From the NCBI RefSeq assembly GCF_036850765.1, contig NC_089495.1, positions 21,606,875 to 21,670,874 of the forward strand: a stretch of 64,000 bases of DNA. The letters run 5' to 3'. The DNA comes from Saccopteryx bilineata (Eukaryota > Chordata > Mammalia > Chiroptera > Emballonuridae). The position numbers were made by a program, and so were the translations under genes. Below the pieces are notes generated by a model, which saw nothing but the letters and a program-made list of their open reading frames with translations, had not been told where the DNA came from and made no database searches. Shown piece after piece: positions 1 to 13,232 of the stretch; the stretch's first letter is position 1; each line of letters starts with the position of its first letter.

Positions 1-1124
1 CTCAGCTGACCTGGGGCAAACTGTGGCCAGCCAGCCAGCCAGTGGACCTGGGCTCTGGCCACGTGGGCAGTGTGATTCCAGACTAAAGCCGAGGTGCCAC
101 TTGCATCATAGAATTAAAGGATCTAAGAAGAGAAGCCGCTGGAAGCTTTTCGCAAACTGAAATCACACATCTGATTAAGAAAAAATAGCACAAGTGACAA
201 GAGTAAAGCTCTCCAGCAAGTAAAGGCTTCTTGTTTCGGCATCCTGCCCTCCCCCTCTTCCTTTAAAAGCCAACAGAAATGAGAGTCAGATCGGGCAGTA
301 TCTGGGTCTCCCTAAAACAGGCCTTCATGCTGGCCGCCCACTGGGGTCCGAGGGCCACGCCCCGCCTGGCCGCCTGTGACCGGGAGCAGCTGCAGTGGGG
401 CGGAATGAACTGCTGGGGAATTAGCAGCTGCCCTGTAAAGCTTACGGGGATGCCTGCGAGGCCCCGCAGGGCCCTGGGGTCAGAGCGTGAGGACGGGGAG
501 TGGGAATGGAAGCTGCTGACTGCTAAGCCCATTTCCACCCTGCATTTCTCGCTTCTTAGATTTCATCATGGCGAATTTCACGGAATGCAAGAAAGTAGTA
601 CTTAACAATCTTTGTTCGCAAGGAAGACAGTGCAGAGATGATCACTTTCCTCCCAAATGTACTTCCCATTCTTGTGTCCAAAGGAAACCCTTACGGATGC
701 CAGCGTTTATGAAGATATAGGTCGATCACCACTGATTATTCAAAATTCAATATTTGCCAGAGCTTCATATTTTCTTTAAAAGGGGTGGAGGGGATTTTTC
801 AAAACCAGCTAGTGATATTTAAAATGTTTAAACCTTACTTCAGTGTTTTCAAGAAGGCATTGATCTAGAATAGATCAAAGACATTCTTCACAGATCCCAA
901 GCAGGTGAAACTGTTAGTCGATACCAAACAGGGTTTTAAACAGGTTTTCATAAAATTCTATTGACATCAAGCCTCTACTGACAGTGCAGGTGCCTTCACA
1001 GTAACTTCCCCATTCATGCAGAAGCAGTTGGGTCTCCCCAGCATCAGAGCACTTTGACTTATTAGAAGTAACTGAGTCACTTCAGAAAAGCCATGGAGGG
1101 TGGGGCCGGGCTGACCTCGGGGGC
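1..1124. other. Unique intronic sequence
   Basis: Short (CCAG)n run near 29-42. Short ORFs on both strands at about 263-605 have no recognisable domain. Nothing else seen. Confidence 0.5.
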
Positions 1125-1290
1125 TGGCTCTCAGCTCGACCACCTCCTTGGCAGTGGGTCCCTGAGCTAATGGCTTTAAGGGGCAGAGGATCGGGTGCCC
1201 ACATCTCTCAGGTTGTTGTGAGGACTGAATGAGATCACACACAAGAGCACTTTGCATAAAGCCAGCTGCCTTACCTGGCACTCCTGTGGC
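1125..1290 (+). mobile_element. MIR SINE relic
   Basis: Carries the MIR 3' half signature ggttgttgtgaggactgaat followed by a gatcacacac...gagcactttgcat block and a cctggca end. Ancient and diverged; the 5' limit is approximate. Confidence 0.7.
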
Positions 1291-1533
1291 CTCTGGGACC
1301 CCTGCTCCCAATCAGACCAGGACTGGCCACCTGGCCACGAGCAGCAGAGAGTGCAAGAATGTGGGAGGGACACACAGCTGGCACGAGAGGCTGAAGTAGG
1401 TGGATGGGAAGGCTCCCAGGGGGTCGGAAATGGGGTGAAGGACAGAATTAGTCTGTGGCAGTGACTGAAACAGAGATGCTGGTCTGAGGAGAGAATAAAA
1501 AGTAGGCCAAGTCCTTAAGGAAAGACAGAGGTT

Positions 1534-1703
1534 GCCTGACCTGTGGTGGCGCAGTAGATAAAGCGTCAACCTGAAAATACTGAGGTTGCCGGTTCAAAAC
1601 CCTGGGCTTGCCTGGTCAAGGCACATATGGGAGTTGATGCTTCCTGCTCCTCCCCCCCTTCTCTATAATAAATAAATAAAATCTTTAAAAAAAAAAAAAA
1701 AAA
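1534..1703 (+). mobile_element. Short tRNA-derived bat SINE (Rhin-1-like)
   Basis: Begins GCCTGACCTGTGGTGGCGCA, has a B-box-like GGTTCAAAACC, and runs through gggcttgcctggtcaaggc and ttcctgctcctcccc to an A-rich tail. It is flanked by a perfect 16-bp target duplication AAGGAAAGACAGAGGT at 1517-1532 and 1704-1719, so it is a clean L1-mobilised insertion. Confidence 0.93.
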
Positions 1704-1719
1704 AAGGAAAGACAGAGGT

Positions 1720-4473
1720 GACCACGCCCGAGGTGGAAGGACAGAAGACGGGAGGTGACAGAGGTGGACACAGGCGCCAAGACGCAATGGGCCAGAACCA
1801 CACCAGGGGGACGGCGCTGAGAGTCAGAGTGACAGACAGAAGGGCGGACAGGACAGGAACGGGCAGGCACTGTGAGCCGGGAGGGCTGAGGCAGGGGACA
1901 CAGACGGAGCCTGGGACAAGCAGCGAGGCACAGGCCAGCCCTGAGCTCCAGCTCACATGAAGAAAGCCTGTACTTCGCTTCCTTCCTTTGGACCCCGGGG
2001 GGGTCTCTCAACTCTTGACATAATCCTGCCTTTTCCCCCATAAATTAGCTCAAGAGCCCTGATTAGGACATCGTAATTAATAAGCGGTTTTTTATTGAGC
2101 ACTTCTATTTCCTTTACTAACTGTAAATTATTATTTGCAACTAATTATGTAGCTGTAATACATGATCATAAAAACAACTTTTAAGACCTTGGCTTTAAGA
2201 GTAACAGCGCATCTCTCTGTAACCAGGGAGATGCTTTGCAAAGGCTGGGTGAGCACCCCTGAAGGCGGGGTGGGGGGCTGGGGGGCCGGAGCAGGCAGTG
2301 AGTCCCGGGTTCTAGCCACGGTCCTGACAAACCCCGACTTCTCGGGCCTCAGACCTTCAGCTGCAGAAGGAAAAAGCCAAACTGGTTTATCTCCAGGGTC
2401 TGTTCAGCTCAAAATAGTCTGTTCCAGCTTAACATACTGTGAAAAATGTATTTTCTACTGAATTTTCTAGGCTTCTCAAGTTAAACTCCTGGCAAATTTA
2501 GCATGATGGAGAGCAATCCCTTAACTGGACCAGACTAACATGTCCTGGGCTGCCCCCAGCCCACCCCCCGCCACACTTCAGATTCCCCGTCCTCGGCCTT
2601 CCATACGGGGTGCTGCATTCCCCCAGCACCGAGGCCAGTGTCACCTGCTTCCTTTCTCATGCAAACATATATTTTCCTATCGGGTTTGTTTTAAGCAAGA
2701 CACAAAAACAGCAATGTTATTATATGTGAACTTAGATATTACAAAGTTTAATTATATTTTAAATGTCTTCATTTAACCCTACATAACTACTGCTAATGAC
2801 ACAAAGGGAAATTACAAAACACAGCTCCTTAATAAAGATCATCCAACTGCAGATGTAACATCTCCTTAAGGACATTTGTTAAAATTACTCATGGTGATTG
2901 CATGAAGATCCTTCTTTTCGTTGTTTTTGTGGGAACAAACCCACCACGTACGAACCACTCACTCACTCCTCCCAAGGAATAATGCAAGAGGCAGTGTGAG
3001 CTAGCGATGACTTTGTCAGATAGCCAGGTGGAGAACCCTGATTTAGAAACGGGAACACGAAGGCCCAAAGGCTTTAAGTAGCTCACTGCAGGCTGCGGCG
3101 AGTAGGAAGAAGCAGTTCTCCCGACTGAACAGGAAGCAGCAGCCCTGGGTCCCCTCTGTTTTTCGCTGTTCTGCCACGTCCTCCTGACCCCGACGACGCC
3201 ACATGACCTAGGAGTCTCTGTGTGGATGGCACAAAAGCTTCGCTCTTACTCCTCTAATTTTAGAACATATCACCCCTTACCGTGCTCCATAATTTTGGGA
3301 AATAAGCCATCCTTTTTTGGCAACTCTATGTTCAGATATTCTGAAATTTAAAGAAAGAAGGGTGTGCATTCAGTATAAGAACTGGAACTGAAACCCCTCC
3401 TTGGTTTCAGCAAGGCGTACAGTTAAAAATACAGCCTGATTCTACCACGGGAGACGGAGAGGAAGAGCAAAGCCACGTGAGAGGTGACGCCAACCTCCCT
3501 GGTAATAACTGACGCGCGCAGTAAGTAACAGGACCGCTGGGGGCAGTGTAACGGGGGACCCTGGAGCGGTCACGGCCCACATTTCCCACGTTCTGAGCCT
3601 GTAACCTCAGACACCACGTTTTAGACACCAGTACTTCCTCGGTACACAATAATACGGCATCCAACTCCAAAATAATGTGCGAGACACGTGTAAACCCTAC
3701 TAAAAGCCTACCTCCGCTAGCCTTGCTAACAAGCACGGTCTGCATGGGCCGAAGAGCCTGGAACCGTGTCAGGAATGCAGACCCCTAGACCGTGCCCCAG
3801 GCCTCCTGCAGCTGCAGCAGCCATCGGAACAAGACGCCCAGGTGACTGCATGCACATGTGTGTTTTGGGGGCACTGCCTTTATTCTGGTACCCACTTGCT
3901 TTTCCCAAAGAAATCCCTGGACGCTGCCTCGTATTCATTCCCAACCAGAGCTTCGGGACACACAGATGCTCGTGGCATTCTGTATCACCTCTCAACTTGC
4001 TCTCTTGCATTTTGGAAACTTTGCTTTACAAATTAGGATGAGTTTGACCAATGGGAAAACAAGCATGTCGGTGTCTGGTTTGCATGCAGGGATGTGAGAG
4101 AGAATGAGAGGGTCTGTGTGAGAGAGACAGAAAGAAAAACAGCGAGAGGTGGGGGCAGGGTAGATGGGGCAAGGCAGAGGAGAGAGAAAGGAGGGTGGAG
4201 GGGTGGTCACCCCCATTCCCTGGACTTCGCCTAGTGCTTCCTCCCCATAAACACTAGCAAACTCATCCACATTTCATACACTGAAAATGAAAGACAAGCA
4301 TCCCTCTTGAATTTCGCTTTTATACTAAGATAATAATAAACCAAAAATGGAAAGGTCGAAATTGAAGAATGATCTGAAGAATGATCTCATTATCTGAGGC
4401 AGACTTAAATTAAATAGGAGAAACCTATTTTATAAATTATTATAAGATCAATTTAATATAAAGCCTGCCCTTA
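1720..4473. other. Unique intronic sequence
   Basis: AT-rich with a GC-richer patch at 3400-3850 and a GA-rich stretch at 4090-4200. No convincing repeat or exon seen. Confidence 0.45.
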
Positions 4474-4762
4474 GCCTGACCGGTGGTGGCACAGCAGATA
4501 GAGCATAAACCTGGGAAGCTGAGGTCCCAGGTTCGAGACTCTGAGGTCGTTAGCTTGAGCACAGGCTCACCAGCTTGAGCCCAAGGTCACTGGCTTGAAC
4601 AAGGGGTCACTGGCTCTGCTAGAGCCCCCAACCCCTGTCAAGGCATGTCTGAGAAGCAATCAATGAACAACTAAGGTGCTGCACCTACAAGTTGATGATT
4701 CTCATCTCTCTCCCTTCCTGTCTGTCTCACTCCCTCTCGCTAAATACACACACACACACACA
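4474..4762 (+). mobile_element. Long-form bat tRNA-derived SINE
   Basis: Head gcctgaccggtggtggcaca, B-box-like ggttcgagactc, then the repeated agcttgagc / ggctcaccagcttgagc blocks, aagcaatcaatgaacaacta and tctcatctctctcccttcc, ending in a (CA)n tail. Same family as the copies at 50024, 63131 and, reversed, 19420, 26058 and 45937. Confidence 0.9.
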
Positions 4763-4849
4763 ATCTGCTCTTCTCTGGGACTCTGATGCATGGACGTCAG
4801 GCTGAAAGACATGGAGGCACAGATGCCAGCCATTTGAAAAAGTGTGATG

Positions 4850-5060
4850 GGTGGAGAGGAAAGAACCCTGGAGTCAGAAGCCGGGGCTACAGTGCCAGCC
4901 CTTCTGCTCACTGGCAGGGCACCCTGGGGCTCAGATTGCCAGTCTCAGCTTTGTCATTCAAAGAAATGGGAGAAATCAGACCCAGTAATTTCCAGAGGTC
5001 CCTCCACTTCCGCCCTAAAAGCCATATTATTCTAAATCATATACTCACTGTCCTAATATC
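4850..5060 (+). mobile_element. MIR SINE relic
   Basis: Shows the MIR pattern: ccctggagtcagaagc...gctacagtgccagccc, tgctcactgg and a later catt-caaagaaatgggag block. Diverged, boundaries approximate. Confidence 0.6.
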
Positions 5061-5439
5061 ACTACACCTCTTAACAATGGGGAGAATAACCCACAGGTGT
5101 TCTGACCAGATGCAGGCTTCACATGTGTTATCTGTTTCAGTTTGGGAAACAGTGCAGCCCTCTTCAAAATATAACTCTGTTCTCACTTAACCAGGTTTCT
5201 TTACAAACATACTAATAAAGTATGCATGGGCACATACTTCACTCCTGTCATTGTTTCAATTAGCACGACTCTCACACCAGCCTCTTCTCTGAAAAGATCT
5301 AAGACTGCACAGTTAAGATGCTAGACCAGGCTGAGACAGGTGGCTTCCATCCACCTTCTCTGTCGTAAGCCAGGAGGCTGGCGCAAGGTCAGACCCCAGC
5401 CTCCGACCTTCCTTCCCAGGTGATCCCGCGCACTGCCTG

Positions 5440-5560
5440 CCCCTCACTCTCTCCATCCTGACTGGAGGCTCAGCTCCTGGGCAGCCGGGGTGTCGGCTGT
5501 TGCCCCTCCCACAGTGACTGACACACAGAGGCACTCCACAAACATGGCTGAGTGAGCAAG
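5440..5560 (+). mobile_element. L2/MIR 3'-end relic
   Basis: tgactgacacacagaggcac followed by tccacaaacatggctgagtg resembles the common L2/MIR ending (gcacatagtaggcactcaataaatgt...). Weak, ancient. Confidence 0.45.
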
Positions 5561-6479
5561 TTTCAGTTCTAACACTGGCCACTTAAGAAGGCCCACATAC
5601 TCTCAGCATAACAAAGCACATCTTGGGTAAAATGAAGAACAACCACTAAAAAAGAGAAAGATGAAAAGAAAAAGAAAACTCATTTTACTCGGAATGGGAT
5701 AGGAGGATATTCAAAATAGACGAAGCTACAACCTCCCTCGTATCTTGAATATGTCCTTCTCCCCGTAAAGCTCAGGATAGAGAAGGAAGCCGGCCGCTTT
5801 CATCTATACACGCAAGGAAAATAAAGTGGGTTGTTTTTTACATGCTGTTCCAGTGACCATTCTTCAGTCTCAATCAGCTGAACAAATAATGACGTTTTCT
5901 AGGTTAGCTTGCATGAAAGTGAGAAATAGTTCCTTAAAAGGAAACAAGAAAAGAATAAAAAAAAGCTTCTTTCACAGTGAATACCAATATTGGCAAGATT
6001 ACAAACTGATCTATGACGCACCAGCAAACCATACTCCTTTTTAGTGATATGAGACTCGTCACTCAGCACGTCGGGCAGCCCAGTGCAAACCCAGGTGGGT
6101 GCACAGCCCGTTAGAGCCAGACACAGGAATCCACGATCATAAAAGACACCTGTGAGGCTGTCTGGGAAAAGGTTCTCAATTAGAAACCTACAGTTTAATT
6201 AAAATGCCTCGTAAAAGACCCTCCTGTTGGCCTCTGTCAACTCCTGGGGGTGCTCCTTCCTCACTGGTCTTTTCTGGTCTTTATTCTTGAATTTTTATTT
6301 CTATTGCTTAATGCTTCCATGGCTCAAGTTAATGTTGCCCTTAGATTTATTAATAAAAGCACACTGATCCCTTTGGAAAAGCGCTTGGGCAGACTAAAGG
6401 AGATAGTAACAGCTTTTAACAACTGCCATAATAAAAAACCTACCCAGGTCTCACACTCAACTTTTGATTTCTCCCGCAA
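5561..6479. other. Unique intronic sequence
   Basis: AT-rich; no exon or clear repeat seen. Confidence 0.45.
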
Positions 6480-6880
6480 AAATCTCCTCTCTCGGCCTTT
6501 CCCAGCTCAAAAAATGGCAGTTCTACCATTCTAATTGCTCAGGCCAAAAACCTGTCTTTTATCTTTTTTCTTTTTCTTTTTCTTTTTTTTTTTTACTTCT
6601 TTCCTTCATCACCTGGAGCCAATCTGTCAACAAACACTCTAGGTCTACCTTCCAAACAGATCTAGAATCTGGCTGCGTCTCACCAGTTCCACTGCTAGCA
6701 CGCAGTCCAGGGACTACGGCTTCTCGTCTGGACTACTGCACCGTCCGACCTCACTGCCTGCGTTCCCCCTTGCCTGTTCAGCACACACCCTCCAGAGCCT
6801 CTTAAAGATGTTTAAAATGATCTCTGCTCAGAACCCCCCACTGGCTTCCCAGCTCTCACAGAGCTGGTGAGATTACCAGT
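6480..6880 (+). mobile_element. Ancient LINE relic (L2/CR1-type reverse transcriptase C-terminal region)
   Basis: One frame reads ...SRLDYC..., a motif typical of the region C-terminal to the reverse transcriptase domain in CR1/L2-type LINEs. Nearby DNA (ttgctcaggccaaaaacctg, ccaatctgtcaacaaacac, cccactggcttccca) follows the order of a familiar mammalian LINE segment. Frames are broken and a T-rich run interrupts it at about 6558-6594. Confidence 0.55.
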
Positions 6881-8870
6881 GACCCTTATTTTCTTCTTTC
6901 TGCTTTTAGGCATTGTAATAAACATATTTTATTGTCCCTGGAAGGAAGAGCCACAGGGTTTTTTGTTGTTGTTGTTTCTAATAGAGTCATTAGAAATGTC
7001 ATCAGAGAAAAAGATTCTTGAAAGTCGATGGAATTCACTTAAATCGTAGAGAGAAAATACAGGCTAGAATAGGAACTCATTACTGGTAAGACAGCTAGTG
7101 GTTTATGCACTAAGAAATAAAAATGACCCGTATTTAAAATTGTCATCCATTAACTACCTGAATGAAGGCACCTCATTGCATATGTATAACCAATTTTGCA
7201 GTCAGTTCCTTGCACATTCTAGACCTTCAGGAAACAAGTATGGACTAAAATTCTGTCTTATCATAACCGGTGAAAGGAATATTTCCATTCCCAACCACTT
7301 CAAACAGCAGGTGTCTAAAGTCAAATCAGGGCATATCCTGCTTAGTACATACTAAGCATACTAAGTAGAGGAAGGCTCGGTGTAGCCCGGACAGCAAATA
7401 ACCAACCTTTCCCACCACATTCATGCGTAAGAAAAAAATGTGCAGACATGGGGGGGAGGCACATTTGGTACGGCACAAACAGCTAAGATACAAAGCAATA
7501 TATAGATATCCCTTCCCATTTGGGGATATTTCCCCCCTTCATGACAAAAGGTCAGGAAAGACAAAGCAGGACCTAGGCACACGTACTGCTAGGAAATTCA
7601 CCTGGGACATGTGCTGACTGACACACTGGCCGGTCCCCTTGCTTCATCGGGTCCTTTAGCTGGACTCCGAGGGCGTCCCACCTGACACCAAAAGGCTTGA
7701 AATGGCCACTTGTGTCCCGCTGTACCCTGATCTTGAATAATACCCAGCATATTTATCATAACAGCACTCCTCCTGTTCTTCAAAGAGAGGATTATGACCT
7801 CAATTTACACACGGCTGAACACTGGCCATTTTGAGGGGGTGACTTTGCTCTTCATTTTATAAAGAGCCAGTCAAGGCTTAAAAAATGAAAAAGACATCAT
7901 CCAATTTCATTCCCTCTGCCGTCTCAAGCAAGGGACTAAAAGTGAAAGCCATTAATACAAAAAGACATAAATGTAACAGCAAATGGAACTCCCAGGGAAC
8001 TCAAAATCTCCTCGTCGTTAAATCTGAAACTGAAATATTAAAATATTTATAAGATGAAGGAAGCCCTCTGACTAATAACAGAGCTGGATAATCATTTTGA
8101 GACAATAGTAAAATATTTAACAGAGAACTGAGAAAGATTTTGCCTTTACACTAGGACATTTTCTTTAGGCAAACAAATGACAAATGCAGACTACTGACTG
8201 TAATAAGCCACCAGCCCACAGTTATTTAAGTATTAACTATGAATTGCATGTCCACAGAACTACTTTTAGGAAATACATTGCAATGTCAGCTTCCACACAC
8301 AAAACTGGTTTTGGAAAAAAGTGATTAAATCAAACAACCTTTTTTCCTCCCCTTGAAGGTGAGAGGGAGATTTATTTCTAATCTCAAACTACCAATATAC
8401 TTACTTTCCTGTTAAATTTCTGATTGAATTTACCATTTCCTCTCAAATATCACAGTGAAGGTACATGGCTACAAGCACACAGCACTTGGAAAAGGGTTAA
8501 CAGTTTACTGGCTCTTACTTCTTTATCCACCCGCATATGTATGCGTGTGTACATACATACAGACATGCACAAATGTATATACACTCTGTCAGTAATATTT
8601 ATTACTACAGTGATGATGTAGTAATATAGCAAAACAGTACACAGTAATATATTCAGTTTAGCAGTACACTTTGCTAAGTAGTAATATTCTATATTCTTCT
8701 GTGTCAGGAAGAATGTGGGTTTATTATAAAGACATTTATCCAGTCGCACAGGGTACCCTTGGAATCTTGGTGCCCCCAAACCTGGCACCGAAAGAGCCTC
8801 CCATGAGCTGAAAATGTGTCTCCCGGACATGAAATGAGCAGCCTCCGTGGCTGCTTTATTGCGGTTAAGG
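6881..8870. other. Unique intronic sequence
   Basis: AT-rich with a short (TTG)n at about 6961-6980 and a patch at 8580-8690 where tagtaatat-like words recur. No gene or clear element seen. Confidence 0.45.
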
Positions 8871-9021
8871 CAGGGGTCTCAAACTCGCGGCCCGCAGACT
8901 AATCCACGAAGTTCAAAATATTTTGGATAAAATTAAGTAAGCCTAGGGGCCTACTTGTATTTGCCTAACGGCTGTGATCTTGCTCTGCGGCCCACATGCT
9001 GAGTTGAGTTTGAGACCCCTG
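8871..9021. mobile_element. Non-autonomous hAT DNA transposon (MITE), 151 bp
   Basis: Terminal inverted repeats CAGGGGTCTCAAACTC and, at the other end, GAGTTTGAGACCCCTG. It is flanked by a perfect 8-bp target duplication GGTTAAGG (8863-8870 and 9022-9029), the hAT hallmark. The interior has no coding capacity. Confidence 0.95.
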
Positions 9022-9744
9022 GGTTAAGGAAACTACGCTTTTGTGTAAATAAATGATCCCTTTCTTTACACTGCAGACAGGTAGGGTGGATAAGCCTTAC
9101 TTTCTAGAAAGAGCAAACGTGATCTCCGGTCTCTGTCAATGGAACCGAACCCCGACAGACAGGCTCCAACTGCCTGGTGTGACCCAGGGGAAATTCCATT
9201 TTGAGAAAATGTACTTTCTTTAAACACTCTGAGAGCCAACACAGCCACGACTCTGAAGGAGCCACTGGACTTTCTCAGGATGGTAGAAACTTTTTTTAGA
9301 AAAGCAGAGCAAAGTAAGTTACTTGAGAGAGTTTGCAATCCTTACCTTGAACAACCCTGATAGCGAATACTACACCTGTTCTAACGAGGATAACTTTATA
9401 TGAATCGCCTATGCTTGACTAGGGTTGGGGCAACAAAAAATAAAAGTCAGATTGTAAACTTTTAAATCTAGTGGCAACGAACTATTAAACAAGTTAGCAC
9501 TTATGAGCTATTAACTCTCGGCCACATCCCTTGGTAAATGTCACATAGAGTTCTCTTTCATTAACTGGAATACAAACAGTTTAACATAGGTGTGACAAAA
9601 CACACTAATAATTTCTCACGTTTTATAAAATTTTAACAGCAATAATAACTCTCACTGACACCCAACCTGAAAATACTTCCCACAGGAGGGAGGAAGACTG
9701 TAGTGCTGATATTTTCCTAGAGTACGTCCAAATGATAGCAGAAT

Positions 9745-9850
9745 TTTTGAACTGAAAGACACTTTAGGGATCAATTAATCCAGCCTTCACTTTAAAGATT
9801 AGGAGACAGGACCAGAGAGTTGACGTGTCCAAAGTCACAGAGTTTGTGAT
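9745..9850 (+). mobile_element. Ancient MIR/L2-like relic
   Basis: aattaatccagccttcactttaaagattaggagacaggaccagagag...aaagtcacagag matches the layout of the common 'gaggaaactgaggcccagagag ... aaggtcacacag' mammalian repeat segment. Possibly interrupted on its right by the LTR-like segment that follows. Confidence 0.45.
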
Positions 9851-9889
9851 TAGAAATATATAATATCAAAGTGTTATAAAGTACCGTTT

Positions 9890-11047
9890 TGCCGGGTTTA
9901 TGTACAGACACCAAGTCCAAATGAATTTTTAAGGAGTTTTATTAAAAGAAGGAGATTTAATATGACGGCCACATATGGCTAACACGGGGCATAGCTGACC
10001 CAAATCATGCGGGCCGACTATAGCCCTGAGGCAGGTTACATACCTTTGATCACACACAGGTTGGCGGGAAAAGGAGGAGGGGGAGAGATGACACAATTCA
10101 TTAGCAAGCTTATCACATTCGTCTACAGGATTTATAAAAATATTTCTACACATTAAAACTTACAAGGTAATACAATAGTGGAAAATGTTGTTCTACATAT
10201 AAAAAGATATTCCTAAATTTTCTAGTGTTCATTTGCCATTCCTTTGCCTAGAGGTATATATATACATTGATTACACGTTTTCAGGAGGGGACGGAGAGCC
10301 CGCATGACACCAGGGAATAAGCGTTTGTAAATGGCCCACTAAAGAAGGAAGGAGAGGAGAGGAAAAGATTCGCTTAATCTCTCCCCTCCCCACACACACC
10401 TGGCTAGGTGTTGACCCTGTTTCTCACAGAGGTGGGGGAGGGGGATTCTAAGTCTCCCCAGCACAAAATCTCTTTATAATACAATGCTGTTGTCTATCCT
10501 GAGTTGGTGCAAATCACACACAAGTATAAAAATCTTATTTACAAAATCTCTCTGTATGCTCAGCCCAAATTATAAAACGCCTTTTAAGCTTCCTAGTAAA
10601 AAGGAGGTTTTCTACACAGTATGTCTCTGCAAGCCAGTAAAACTCCCTCTTTTCTCTCCTAAAATATTAATATTAATTTTTCTATTCTTTGGTACCTTAC
10701 CACAAAAGGACCCTGGATTCCCCACCATCGCAGTACACACCATCCACAGAACCTTTCACCACTCATGTAATCGGAATAGGCCCCTTAACTCTTTCCTCAT
10801 CTGTCTCCAAACTCGCCATTCCCTCTTCTAGCGGATTCCATATACATCTCAACAGCTCAATCAAAGGTTGTACCGCCCTTGGAATCAATCACCTACAGCC
10901 GATTAGCTTTTCCTTAGAGCAAACCTCTCGTCTTCATAATACAGAAGTCTTACCTAAGTTATGGGTGCAGGCTTCCCTGGGGGCTTCGGAAAAAACTCCA
11001 GAGCTAGGTGAATTACCGAAAATCAAAAGTACCAAGTTCGCTGTCCA
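9890..11047 (-). mobile_element. Possible solo LTR of an unclassified endogenous retrovirus
   Basis: Read on the minus strand the segment starts TG and ends CA, with a four-base GTTT on each side (9886-9889 and 11048-11051) that could be a target duplication. Near its minus-strand 3' end is AATAAAACTCC followed by about 45 bases to CCCGGCA, a layout like R and U5. TATA-like words lie upstream (minus TATAAAG near 10475, TATATATA near 10260). No coding remains. The four-base repeat alone is weak evidence and the family is not recognised, so this stays tentative. Confidence 0.3.
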
Positions 11048-13232
11048 GTTTTACTAGGTTTGGGTTGTTTTCAGGACGCCCAACTCTGCCAAAAGGAGTC
11101 TGTGCTTTCCATCTGGGGTATCATTTAGACTCGGGCGTCTAATTAATAAGAACTAGGTTTTACTCTCCGATCCCAAACGTCAATACTCAGTATTCTTCCA
11201 GTGCTTACCATTGGCACAGTTTCTGTCATTTGAGTGAGTAATACACTGTCAGTTGAGGAGGACACCGAGTCTCACAGGGACACGTGATGTCGGCAAACAG
11301 CTGCTCCACGGGTACACGGATAGGTGCAGGAGAGCCCTCTGAGAGTGAGGTCTGGAGTGCACAAAACAGCCTCTGCAAACTCCACATCTAGAGTTGCTCG
11401 GTAAACAAGATGGCCAATTTGCTCGGCAGTTTAACCAAATTCATCATATCACATAGTACTACAAAATGGAGTTTTAATGCCTTGTTAAAGGACCAGAAAA
11501 TAGAAAGGTTATAGCACTTACTCACAGGTGCAAAACAGATGGAAACGAAGCACTGGTCTTTAATATTATAGCCCTCCCTTTGCCTTCTTTTTCCATCTCC
11601 ATTCATTAACCAAAGAATGCACTTCAAATGAAAACAAATACAGGAAGTTAATCTGAACGAAACACTAGCAGTGATGTTAAACTAAGGTAAATGGGAAATA
11701 GGAAGTTTTGGTGCCTCCCACAAAACAAGGGTTTTCTGGCCTATGAGAGACCTTCAGGACTCAGCACAACCTCCGTTCTCAGTAAGTCCTCAGTGGTAGA
11801 GAATATTTCCTCTGGGTGCAGCTGAAGCTTAGGTGTTAAGTGGCAGGTCACCCAGCCATCCCTACCAAGAACTAAAACCCCCTCAGAGACACCTCTGCAG
11901 AGCCCAGTTTCAGAGGCGTGGGGAGGGGAGGGGACACCAGCTTCCTCTCAAGGAGAGGCAGTGCCAGAGCCAGCACCTGTGAGCCACCCCACCCAGACAC
12001 CCTCTCCTCCAGGGAGCTGAGGTTTCCGAACTGCCTGGCACAGTCCACATGTCCTTAGCAGGCCTCCTTAACGCACACCACACAAGCTTTGTATCTAGCG
12101 TCTGCTGGTTTCAATGGCTAAAAAACCAATGGGAATGTTGTGTTTCTTTTAAATTCTGTGTTCTCAGGACACCATCTCCCTTCATTAAAGCTGGGCTTCC
12201 AGCCTCCGTGGCCATTTGCCACTGACGCTCTTAATAACCATACATTGATTTGGTTCTCAAGTCTAGAGAAAAAGCTTTCTATTTTTGTTTACGCTACTCG
12301 AGTACAGCCAACAGGGCGCACCCACTGTGCAAAGCACTAATGTAGGTGACGCGAGAAGAAAGTCTGTTAAATGGTTTGTTACTTTAGGTCATACTTGTTT
12401 TTAGCCCTAATGAGTCAAATTAACGTTCTAGGAAAAGGGCATGGGTCCTCACTTCCAAATATTTGCTTGTGGATGGGAAGATGACCTAAACACAGCAATG
12501 TGACCACAGGAAGGAGGTCCTGAGTCTACTCTCAGCGGCAGCTGCTACCTGCCCCAGCCTGTGTCTGCTCTCTCAACCCGACCTCATCCCGACCTGCTCT
12601 ACTTTCTCCTGCTGTGAAAATGGGGGTATCACATCCACTCATGCTTACTTCGTCACACTGTATATATACACTGACCCATACACACACACCCATGCACCCC
12701 ACAAAAAAACAGTGCTATCGCCCTCTAGCTCAACAGATGACAGAGCCCTGCCCTGCCTGCCCCCGCCCATCTGTCAGGAAGGATGGGGAACACTGGACAG
12801 CTGCACGGGGAGAAACAGAAGCCAAGGCTGCATCATCCCAGACAACTATTTCATCAGGGAATATGCACAATCTCACAAGGTGGCTGGTCACTGCCATTAC
12901 ACCTGATCTTTGCCTAAAGGCCGAGAAGCAACGGTCACTGACCTCAGAAACTTGGGTCAGGAGTGGCTGGCTCAGAGAGGGCCAGAGGCGCTAGCAAACC
13001 CATGGATCAGGTGTATTTCTGCTGTCCCGGCCATCTAGTTGTTGGTGAAACGGTCCGTCTTCACTAATGCTGTTTGTGAAGGAGGGTACTTACTCCTATT
13101 GCAATTCCTACCCAGTATTTCATAGCAGAACAAGCCCCGTGAACATCCCGATCTGCCTTAGGTGTGGTCACATTATAGACTTATACCTATTTGGGTTTAA
13201 AAAAAAAAGTTTCAGGTAATGAGCTTTTTATA
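11048..13232. other. Unique intronic sequence
   Basis: Moderate AT content, short CA-rich stretch at 12670-12690. No gene or clear repeat seen. Confidence 0.45.

Noticed and set aside
10484..11057. Overlapping plus-strand ORFs of 115 and 122 residues
   Set aside because: No recognisable domain; they fall in the possible minus-strand LTR.
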